This document shows positions 11,712-20,663 of a stretch of 64,000 nucleotides of DNA, one piece after another. Each line of letters begins with the position of its first letter. Position 1 is the stretch's first letter. The position numbers and the translations under genes were made by a program. Source of the DNA: Ziziphus jujuba. Its lineage: Eukaryota > Streptophyta > Magnoliopsida > Rosales > Rhamnaceae. The notes below the pieces were generated by a model, which was given only the letters and a program-made list of their open reading frames with translations, made no database searches and was not told where the DNA came from. The stretch spans positions 20,036,001-20,100,000 of the forward strand of contig NC_083379.1 of NCBI RefSeq assembly GCF_031755915.1. Direction: 5' to 3'.

Positions 11712-11797
11712 TTCATGCACTTTGGTCCATTCTTCTTATGATTTCACAACTAATTCTCTATTTAATCATTTGGTTAGCAGATCCACAATGTTATCAT
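11712..11797 (-). pseudogene. Ty1/copia RNase H C-terminal tail (old element)
   Basis: On the minus strand the frame reads NIVDLLTK, then LNRELV and KS with a stop between. This is the classic copia end (N.ADPLTK.L.RE.V). It continues the frame of 16258-16480 once the copia element between them and one ATCAT duplication are removed. Stop codons show it is non-functional. Confidence 0.75.
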
Positions 11798-12378
11798 TAT
11801 TAGATATATATGTATATATAAATATTTTGTGGACTTGGCATAATCAGTAACTCATTTACATGACTCATTTATACCATTAATAGGACTGGCTTACTTACTA
11901 ATTCATGTAGTAGGGTCTTTGGGTACACACTCTCGGTAATACTCTAGTTGGCCCATTGGACTGGAGGACCAACCCTCTTTACAAACCCATTTGACTTACC
12001 CATATTTTTATTATTATTAGTATTATTATTATTATTAAATTATTTTGGTGTGTTTTAAAATTAATGGATAAGTCATTTGACTTGCATATGACTTTAGTCT
12101 TTAAAAGGTTGAGGTTTTATTATTAGTGTAAGTGAGAAAATACATGCTGTATTTGTATTAAAGTTTTCAAATAGATCATTTGGATAAGAGGGAGAAGGGT
12201 TTGAAAGCAATGTATCCATTATAGGCATTGCCATTACGTCTTCTATCTTGTAGGTTTATAGAATTGATTTTATTAATGGCCGTATTTAGAAGTTAGTATT
12301 TTTACGCATTAATTGTTAATATCAAATGGAATTTTATTATATATGTTTTATGATCCACGTATTTATTTAACTCCAACA
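11798..12378 (+). repeat. 5' LTR of the copia element
   Basis: 581 bp, aligning along its whole length with 15686-16257. Shared blocks include TTAGATATATATG, TGGCTTACTTACTAATTCAT, CCCATTTGACTTACCCATAT, ATACATGCTGTATTTGTATT, TTTATTTAACTCCAACA. The primer-binding site follows directly. Confidence 0.88.
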
Positions 12379-12380
12379 AT

Positions 12381-12392
12381 TGCTATCAGAGC
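12381..12392 (+). other. Primer-binding site, initiator tRNA-Met type
   Basis: TGCTATCAGAGC starts two bases after the 5' LTR. It matches the usual plant copia site TGGTATCAGAGC with one change (G to C at the third base). It would pair with the 3' end of initiator tRNA-Met to prime minus-strand DNA synthesis. Confidence 0.85.
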
Positions 12393-12929
12393 CTACATAA
12401 TAAATTCCAAATTGTATAATTTATTATTGGTCAAACATGATATGTTATATATATGTATCAAATTATTACATTGATTGTGCATATATATACATAGGCCATT
12501 AATCTATGTGATCCAAATATATATGTTCCTTTATTTTATTTTTTCCCTTCCTTGATTTGTATACATATATAAATTATACTGGATCTGCGAGATTACATGT
12601 TCTGTGAAATATGTCTTTTTTTTGTGAAATAATCCAGCTATATTTCCATTTTAAAAAAATTATTTCTAATAGATTCATGACCTGGGTATTATGGAATTTA
12701 TTTCTATATGGAATGGAATACATTTCTTTAAGCCCTAATTTGATGTGAAACATACAAATCCTTTAAAACCCATGTATGTTCAAATTGATTATTCATTGTT
12801 TTGGGTTAAAATTATTCAAAATTGGACTTGGATTATGCTTATCCATCACTAGAAAATTGGATCACTGCTGGAAAGGCCGAAAATGGCAGTCAACCTGCGA
12901 ATCCTACTGGCTTTGAAAGGAGACCTAAA

Positions 12930-13190
12930 TGACATGTTGTTTGGCAGTGTTAATGTCATCATGCTAATGTCAACATGACATCAAACAATGTGTCGGTGGT
13001 TATGATGGCAGCATGATGACATCAGCATGACGTGTCACTGATATCACTATGATGTTAAACGTTACAACATGGGCGAGCTTGGCTTATGTTAGTATGATGA
13101 TGTTAGCACATCTTTTTTTTTTAAACCATGGTGGTGATGTCAACATGCTGACATCATCACGTCGACATCATCATGTGGATGTCGGTGGCT
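12930..13190. repeat. Cluster of TGATGTCA/TGACATCA-type palindromic words
   Basis: Within the unusually long copia leader (12393-13954), words such as GACATCA, TGATGTC, CATGATG, CATGACGTG and GTCAACATG recur many times on both strands over 260 bp, broken by a T-run near 13116. They resemble CRE/bZIP half-site combinations (TGACGTCA). They do not form a clean tandem array. This could be a captured satellite-like fragment or a regulatory leader; I cannot tell which. Confidence 0.55.
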
Positions 13191-13954
13191 CATTTATTAA
13201 AAAAAAATTTCTTTATTAATTGTTACTTCAGTTTATTTATTTATTTATTCATTTTGCTTCTTACTTTTGTTGATAAATTAAGAAAAAAAAATTCAATTCC
13301 AACTTTTAAATTAAAATGCTTATGGTCAGAATTTAACAGTGTTAGCTTACTCTAAGGAAGCTTTATGCCTAATTGGTATAGTAGTATGGGATGTTAGGAG
13401 CTCACTTATCATAAGACTTATTTTATCTACATTATGCATGCCAATGTAATATATGTTGACATGGTAAATAGAATTTTAGGTCTTATCTATCGTAAAATCT
13501 AATTTCAGCCAGTTTATGGGTGTTAATACAATATTGGCATAGTTGATAGGATGCTCTTGTATTTACTTATTTCATGAAACAGCCAATATGTTAATTATCT
13601 CTCACTAATTAACAAAGTCTATACGGATAATTAGGCTACCCTGTCGATGGCTTTAATTACTTTGTATGATGCTTGAAATGACAGTAGAAGTTGATTGAAT
13701 GCCATGAATTGTAGGTTCTGAGTTATCTTGCCGGTAATTCAATTCAATACATTGGATTGTAATTATTTATTTGACTATCATTGGTCCGTGTAAGGATTTC
13801 TTTAGTGCTATAAAGACCCTAACGATATTTATATTTTATGTTTTATGTTAAAGGACTGGAAAATAATAATTGCGTTATTTTATGTTTTAAAGGATTTATT
13901 GTGTTTACTATTTTTACAGCTAGTAGCACCCTAAATGTTCTATCAATTACAACC

Positions 13955-14640
13955 ATGATGAAGTTGCATGGGACAAATTACTACAAATGGAAGAAAACTC
14001 TGGATATGAACCTGAATTTTATGAAATTAGATTTGGCTTTGGAGATGGATCCACCAGAGATACCAACCGATGAGAGTAATGCTACAATCAAAAAATTCTA
14101 TTAGGATTGGAAGCACTTTAACAAGTATTATATGATGATGATGAAGAACTATATGGATGAATCCATATATCCAAGTATTCCAAAAGTGGACATTGCAAAG
14201 AAGCTTCTTGAGGAGAGAGGAAAGAAGTTTATTAAGTTTAATATGAATGAGAAGTATTATTATTTGAACGTTTTGAACAATACTAAGTATGATGGGGTTA
14301 AAGGAGTGAGGAATCATATTATATTACTTTCTTCTTATTATAACAAGCTCAAGGACCTTAAGATGGATATTGGACATGAGTTTTTAACTTATTTTATAAT
14401 GAGAATTTTATAATGAGGAACCTTCTATCTCAGTATGATAGTATAAGGTCAAGTCTGAATACCAAAAAGGAATAATGTAACATGGAGGAGTTGACTGTCA
14501 TTCTTGTCAAGGAAGAAGATGATATTAAGTTAAATAAGTTGAGATCCCTTACTATGATACCGCACTAGGTAGACAAGTATAAGAAGTTTTTCCAAAAAAA
14601 GGGATAGGGGTTTAAGTCCAACAAGAAAAAGTTTTCTGGT
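13955..14640 (+). pseudogene. Copia gag (UBN2-like), degenerate
   Basis: The frame starts MMKLHGTNYYKWKKTLDMNL, the standard opening of plant copia gag (L.G.NY..WK). An in-frame TAG at 14101-14103 interrupts it. It continues with a gag-like helical region (DIAKKLLEERGKKF, then RNHIILLSSYYNKLKDLKMD) with further stops and a short duplication near 14396-14414. Gag would form the virus-like particle. The stops show it cannot make a full protein. Confidence 0.75.
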
Positions 14641-15595
14641 ATGAAATCCAAAGGGCATAAGGATGGTACCTATCCTTTAGGAGAGAAGGAGTATTTTAGT
14701 GGAAAGTGTAGTTACTATAACAAAGTTGGACACAAGAAGGTAGACTGCTGGAAATTGAAAGAAAAGCAAGAGAAGAAAGGTAATATTTTGATGATTGAAA
14801 CCAATATTATTTATATGCCTATGAATGCTTAGTGATGGGATACTGGAGTAATAGTTCATGTTATTAATTCATTGTAGGAGATGATAAGTCAAAGGGGACC
14901 AATCAATCTTGAGTAGTATGTTTACATGGGAGATAACTTAAGAGTGAAGGTCGATATTATGGGAACAATCAAGTTGAAACTTATCACAGGATATGTTTTA
15001 GAATTACAAGAAGAAACTTGTTATCTGTTTCTCTTTTGGATAATCAAGGTTATAGTTTTTTGTTTGGTAATAACAAATTTAATCTGTATAAGGATGATAA
15101 AGTTGTTGGTTTTGGATCTTTATATAGTAATTTATATTAACTTGATTTATTTAGTAATGGTCTCAATTCATCTCATTTTTTGCTTCCAAATGCCCAAAAG
15201 TTAATGATAATTCCTCCATTTTATGGCATAAGCGTTCGAGACATATTCTAGGCACAGAATGGAAAGATTGGTGAAGGATGGAATGCTTCATAATCTTAAT
15301 TTCTTTTGAGTTGTCAACTTGTGTAAAATGTGTAAAAGAGAAGCTAACTTCCAAAGTTAGAAATGATAAGATAGTTAGGTGTGGAGATGTTTTGGAGTTA
15401 ATCTATACTGATATATATAAACCTTTTACACCAACTACTTTGGGCGGTTATAAATACTTTATTACCTTCATTAATGACTTCACTTGTGCAAAGTGCTCAG
15501 TTGAAACGGTATTTAGTTTTAGGAGATTTACTGAGAGAATCTCTACTACCTATTCTAGTATATTGTTGTGCCTTATTGGCATGTTATATATTTAG
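14641..15595 (+). pseudogene. Copia zinc knuckle, protease and integrase N-terminus, degenerate
   Basis: In order on the plus strand: a CCHC-like knuckle with its second Cys changed to Tyr (CSYYNKVGHKKVDC, about 14707-14748); a protease active-site remnant WDTG near 14836; a frame-shifted protease-to-integrase linker; a pre-integrase block with WHKRSRH; and a zinc-binding tail with STCVKCVKEK followed by the start of the catalytic core (YKYFITFINDFT). Homology stops near 15490, about 200 bp before the 3' LTR. Several stops and frame changes are present. Confidence 0.75.
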
Positions 15596-15685
15596 ACGAA
15601 TCGTGTTTTGTTTTGGAAGATTATGTAATAAGTGAGTTTTGGATGATACATACGTGGTGCTGATTATGTAGTCCAAGTAGAAGAA

Positions 15686-16257
15686 TATTAGATATATATA
15701 TATATAAATATTTTATGGACTTGATATAATCAATTACTAACTTACAAGGCTCATTTGTGCCATTAATAAAACTGGCTTACTTACTAATTCATGTAATAGG
15801 GCCCTCGACACACTCTCTTTGTAATACTCCAGCTGGTCTATTGGACTGGAGGGCGAGCTGTCTTTAGAAGCCCATTTGACTTACCCATATTTCATTATTA
15901 TTATCATTATTATATTTATTATTAAATTATTTTGGTTTGTATTCAAATTAATAGGTAAGTCATGTGACTTGCACATGACTTTACCTTTCAAAAAGCTGAG
16001 GTTTTATTGTTAATGTAAGTGAGATACATGCTGTATTTGTATTAGGATTTTTAGAGAGATAATTTAGATCAGACAAAGAAGGGTTTGAGAGCTGGTTTTC
16101 CATTATAGGCACTACTATTATGTTTTCTATTTTGCAGGTTTATAGATTTGATTTTATCTTGCGTTTGGAGGTTAGTATTTTTACATATTAATTGTTAATA
16201 TCAAATGGAATTTTCTTATATAAGTTTTACAATCCGTGTATTTATTTAACTCCAACA
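15686..16257 (+). repeat. 3' LTR of the copia element
   Basis: 572 bp, colinear with the 5' LTR and differing by many substitutions and small indels (for example in the ATT/TTA repeats near 15890-15930). It ends CCAACA next to the ATCAT target duplication at 16258-16262. Confidence 0.88.
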
Positions 16258-16480
16258 ATCATTTGGTTTTACATGGTCAACATAGATACCTCTAGTTGAT
16301 ATTAGTTATCAAACAACATCGTGTCTATGATGTATATTTCTAGACGTGCCATTATATGTGTTTCATTGTATCTTGTCAATTGTATATTGACTACCACAAT
16401 ATATGTTTTTTACAAGCACATGCTTTTGATAATCTTGGAATATCTCCACAAATTTACAAATTTTCTTTCCTTATCCTAGA
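16258..16480 (-). pseudogene. Ty1/copia RNase H fragment (old element)
   Basis: On the minus strand the sequence reads NIYCGSQYTIDKIQ, then NTYNGTSRNIHHRHDVV, ISTRGIYVDHVKPND. This matches copia RNase H (DSQ.AI..A.N...N..SRHI..RH..VR.....G.I...YV.....). It stops at the insertion point and resumes at 11797. Stops occur inside it. Upstream homology fades beyond about 16480. Confidence 0.75.
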
Positions 16481-17177
16481 GTGAAAAAACCTTTAAGTTG
16501 CTCTATATAAATTTCTTTATCCAGATCTCCATCATTATGTTTCTTATTTTGTGTGGGTACAATAACTTTGGCAAGACATTCCCACATTCATGGGAATTTC
16601 TAGTAAAGTTGTCTGCCAAGCATGATTTTGATATGGTTTTTAAAATGATTAAAATGTTTTTCATTGAATACTTGTAATTTGATAACCGTTACAAATATAT
16701 TCAAATCTTTATATTTTTCAACTTAAAAACCAATTAACAAGCCATTAAAATGGTTGTAACAATAATTTATTATGGTTTTAATACCAAAATTTTCCAACAA
16801 AAACTCTGGTTGATATAACTACAAACATTGACAAAGATAATAAGGATGATATTAACAAAATTATCTTGTGGCATACAATTCAAAATCATCTTCACAACAA
16901 GCTCATGTTAGTAAGGCAAATGATGGAACATATGATCATTATATATAATTGTTGGTTGACTTAATTCAACCTAAAAATGATTATCAAATACAATTTTAGC
17001 TGTGAGATAAGCTTAAATGCTAAGTCTAAACGCATTGAGAAAAAATCCATGGAAAAACAAATGTATGTAGGATACTATATGATAATTAAGAAAATGTTAT
17101 ATTTGTTTCAACTTTTAAACTTGTCGAGAACACATGTTTAAGATTGTTAAATAGATTATTTTGCTTAATTGTAGGGT
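16481..17177. other. AT-rich region, no gene seen
   Basis: On the minus strand this lies upstream of the old copia RNase H and may include more of it in unrecognisable form. No open frame with a recognisable domain was found. Confidence 0.35.
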
Positions 17178-17186
17178 ACCTGTTGC

Positions 17187-18394
17187 AAGGTTTTAAATAT
17201 CAAAATTTTTCTCAAGATTTTTATTTTTTTAAAAGGACGAAATAAAATTTAGATTTCAAATGGAAATTGATAAGATTTTCATAATATCTATCAAAATTTC
17301 TAAAATTTTGCCAAAATTTCCATAGAAATTTCCCTCAAAATATCCACATTAAATCCTTAACAATTTGATTAAAAATCCATAATATTTATCGAAATTTTGG
17401 AAATTTCTATATAAATTTATGAAATTTTCATGAAAATTTTAGAAATATATATGAATTTTTTTAAAAAATTTTTATAAAAAATTTAACAATTTATTAATGT
17501 TCAGTAAATTATTTTACTAAATTAACTTTAATGATATATATATATATATATTACCTTTTGATTAGCTTTTAAGTATTTAATGATATAAATAAAATGGAGT
17601 AAATTAAATTCAATAACCTTGATAAGTTCTATTCATGATAAAATATATATATACTTGATATATATTTTGTATAAGATAGATTAATTAGAGTCACATAATT
17701 ACAAGTTCATAATTGATTATATAATAATGAAAATAATATCATAAAATAATAACATGAAAATACAATATTATGTAAAATTGGTATTGATAGAATTTCATTT
17801 AATAATATTAAGCAAATAAAAATAAAAAAGATGATAGAATATATTATACTAAATATAAAGGGCAACTATATTTAATACAAGATTCTTATGGTTGACATAT
17901 TGATAATTACATGAAAAATTATTAAGAATATACATCTTTTAATCATCATTTTTTACATTTCACATCTTGAAATGAAAACGAAAAACACCAATAATTTTAA
18001 ATTATCTAAGAGTTTTATGAGTACTGAGATGATATTTATAAAATATAATGTGATTATAATGATTTTTTTTATCTTAATTAATAAACAATTTATTAAATAT
18101 ATACTCTTTTTTATTTATTTATCTATTTTTATTAATAATAGTTCATTTATGATCGTTACCGCTTACTATAAATTAAATTAATTTAGAAAAATATAATATG
18201 TATTTAATATTTTTGTAATTTTTATAATCAATTTGATAAATAATTGCTTAAATAAACTAATGCTAAAGTTTCAATAAAAATTTTCATTTTTTAAAATAAA
18301 TTTTTATTGATATTTGATACTTTCTGATATTTTCATGAAATTTTTTATATTTTTAACCTTCGATATTTTCATCGATATTGAAATTTTAAACCTT
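17187..18394. mobile_element. Non-autonomous DNA element with TIRs and 9-bp target duplication (MULE-like)
   Basis: The left end AAGGTTTTAAATATCAAAAT and the inverse of the right end, AAGGTTTAAAATTTCAATAT, match at about 17 of 20 bases. The element is flanked by ACCTGTTGC (17178-17186) and ACCTGTTAA (18395-18403), matching at 7 of 9. A 9-bp duplication is typical of Mutator-like elements. The 1.2-kb interior is extremely AT-rich, with recurring AAAATTTC/GAAATTTT words near both ends and no transposase coding. An open frame at 17972-18181 is low-complexity and not credible. Confidence 0.65.
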
Positions 18395-18403
18395 ACCTGT
18401 TAA

Positions 18404-20111
18404 TATACAAAATACAAACATTTGTTATTTGCTTACATAAAAACCTGCATCAAAAGATCTATTCAACATATTAAATTGAACCAATTTAAGTAATTTGATA
18501 GTAATTCGGTTTTACAATATGTTGTGTATCCTGAAAATATAAGGAAGCTTTGATATTATAGTGATATATTGTTTTGTATTTTATATAATATTTTGATCTT
18601 TCGTATTCCTTTTTTTATTTTATTTTTAAAATCGTCTTCTTCTTCTTTTATTTTTTTATTTTTTTATTTTTAACATTACACCAATTTAATCTTTTGCAGT
18701 TGGTGTTATAACAATTATTACTTATGCTTTGCTTAACAGTCAATTGCCTGGGTGTAAATTAGCACTTGTATGCAGCCATTGAGCATCATATGCTGCTTGA
18801 TAAAATGTAGTCGATAAAATCATAAAAAAAATCCATACCAAATATAAAATTGAACTAACGCAACCTACTTCAATTATATCTTCGCCAATCGAGTCTCAAA
18901 TAGACATGTCAAATGGATTTTAGAAACACACTCTAATGTTCCTGTGATTACTCTATTTATTATTCAAATCATTTGAAGTTAATTTCGTTAATGAAAATCA
19001 TGCCTCAAGTCAACATTTACTTCTTATTTTTTATATTGAGAATGAGAATATTCAAATTCTATATCTTCACTAAAGAAAATGGTAGTATGCCCTTTAAAAA
19101 ATAATAATATTTATAATAAATAAATAAATAAAAAATAAGAAAAAGGAAAGAAAATGGTAGTATGAAATTATCAATATGTCAATTATTGGCTTAATGCCAC
19201 TAAACCCCATAAAACTATCCTTTTTATTATTATTATTATTTTGCCTCTAATCTTTTAAACCATCACAACACATCCAAATTTTTCTTTTAATTTTTTTATT
19301 TATTTTTATTTTTATTTTTGTCCACTTTTACTTGAGTTGACAATATATATCCAAATTCTGGATGAAAAATTCTTCATGTGCAAATGTGACCTCTAATGGG
19401 GATAGTTAGTGCAAAATAATTCTTAAACTTATTGATATCGGTTGAATAATAAATAATAAATAATAATAATAAGGTTATCTTTGTCCTTGCTATTGTGAAT
19501 TGGAATGTTTATGTGGATTTTATTCCACATAGCCTTGCATATGAGAATTTTCTTTATGTCACTGATAAAAGGGTGGGTGTAAAGTTAGCTGGTGAAGGTC
19601 AATGTTCGGAAAAATCATATTGCATTTATGGGCTATGTCTCCTTTGACGTTATCCCATTTTAAAAGAGGTGGTATACCTAAACACCTATCCCATTTTTTC
19701 AAGAGGTAGTATACCTAAACACCATACCATCTAGATTTGAGAATTGTTTTCCCCCTAAATATCTCAATTGAAAGTTTTCCTCCTAAATACCTCCATTGAA
19801 AGTCGAATAATTTCTACATTGAGTATATTTCATTCAAAATTTAAATGTTTATTATAAATTGGAATAAAGTGGAAAAAAAACACAAAGTTTGGATGCAATG
19901 CAATGGTTTTGGAAAGTTGAAGGTAAAATAAGAAATAAAGGATGGTTTCAGTTTATTGTTAATATTAATTTGTTTAAAGTTTAACTATTAAAAAAAAAAG
20001 TTTTTTTTTTTTTTTTTTTTTTTGGTTTTTTGCCATAATAAATAAGAAAATGAATAAGAAGTGTTTCTTGAAAAAATACCTAAATTAAAATATTGAACTT
20101 GTGGTCACTAA
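18404..20111. other. Intergenic, AT-rich, no gene seen
   Basis: Contains simple ATT/TAA repeats near 19090-19130 and 19220-19310, a short direct repeat (CCCATTTT...GAGGTGGTATACCTAAACACC at about 19650-19720, two copies) and an A/T homopolymer pair near 19990-20023. No coding or RNA gene recognised before the tRNA. Confidence 0.45.
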
Positions 20112-20183
20112 GTCGTTGTAGTATAGTGGTGAGTATTCCCGCCTGTCACGCGGGTGACCCGGGTTCGATCCCCGGCAACGGCG
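20112..20183 (+). tRNA. tRNA-Asp (anticodon GUC)
   Basis: 72-nt nuclear tRNA-Asp. The acceptor stem GTCGTTG pairs with CAACGGC (one T-G wobble), followed by discriminator G at 20183. The D arm is GTATAGTGGTGAGTAT, the anticodon stem CCCGC/GCGGG with loop CTGTCAC, and the anticodon GTC is at 20145-20147. The T arm is CCCGGGTTCGATCCCCGG. The internal A box (TATAGTGGTGAGTA) and B box (GGTTCGATCC) are intact, there is no intron, and a T-run follows closely, so it looks functional. Confidence 0.98.
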
Positions 20184-20192
20184 GTGTTTCCC

Positions 20193-20197
20193 TTTTT
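20193..20197 (+). terminator. RNA polymerase III terminator
   Basis: A TTTTT run starting 10 bases after the tRNA-Asp discriminator base, the usual Pol III stop signal. Confidence 0.85.
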
Positions 20198-20532
20198 CTA
20201 ATGGTTTTTTTCTTTGGGGATTTTGTGAAAGAATTTTCCTTGACCAAACCAAGTGGCGATATTTTTGGATTTTGTGTTGTTGGCAAATATTGTTTTCCGC
20301 AAAGATTTGGTTTTCTAATGAGCCTACTGAAGAAGCAAGTTGAAAAACAAAAAGCCCGCCTTCAGCCTTCACTCTCTTCCTTTTCGGCTCCTCCTCCAAC
20401 CAATCTCCCTCGTCGTCCATTTCAGGCTAAACTCATTTTCTTCTTCTCCTTCTCTATCTTTCCCGCGCCATTACGCCCCCTTCTGTACTCTTTTTTTTTT
20501 TTTTTTCAATTAAAAAAAAAAAAAAAACCTCT

Positions 20533-20541
20533 TTAGGGTTT
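20533..20541 (+). promoter_or_regulatory. Telo-box upstream of APC4
   Basis: TTAGGGTTT, the reverse complement of AAACCCTAA, lies about 125 bp upstream of the APC4 start codon, after a pyrimidine-rich tract. Telo-boxes are frequent near transcription starts of plant cell-cycle and translation genes. Activity here is inferred only. Confidence 0.55.
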
Positions 20542-20663
20542 GTAGTTCGCAGCATTGGATAATCAATCGCACATTTCAATATTCTTTTCTTAGGAAATTT
20601 AATTTTACTTTATATAAGTTTATATTCATTTTTTTTTCTTTTCTTTTGGTTAGAATTTTAGTA

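Larger units (their letters stand above)
11798..16257 (+). mobile_element. Degenerate Ty1/copia retrotransposon with two LTRs, internally deleted
   Basis: Two direct repeats of about 575 bp (11798-12378 and 15686-16257) bound a 3.3-kb interior. A primer-binding site matching the initiator tRNA-Met follows the 5' LTR. The interior has gag, zinc knuckle, protease and the start of integrase in order, then goes straight to the 3' LTR. The integrase catalytic core, reverse transcriptase and RNase H are absent. Target duplication ATCAT lies at 11793-11797 and 16258-16262. The LTRs begin TATTAG rather than TG in both copies but end CCAACA. It inserted into an older minus-strand copia RNase H. LTR divergence is clearly visible, so the insertion is not recent. 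Confidence 0.88.

Noticed and set aside
11764..16268. 12-bp direct repeat AATCATTTGGTT flanking the copia as its target duplication
   Set aside because: Both copies are explained by the older minus-strand RNase H coding sequence (KPND and LTK motifs). The real 5-bp duplication is ATCAT at 11793-11797 and 16258-16262, which restores the frame.
17972..18181. 69-codon open frame in the MULE-like element
   Set aside because: AT-driven, Ile/Phe/Lys-rich low-complexity translation without any recognisable transposase motif.
20085..20536. Open frames on both strands running through the tRNA-Asp gene
   Set aside because: They pass through a perfectly folded tRNA and the APC4 leader, so they are fortuitous.
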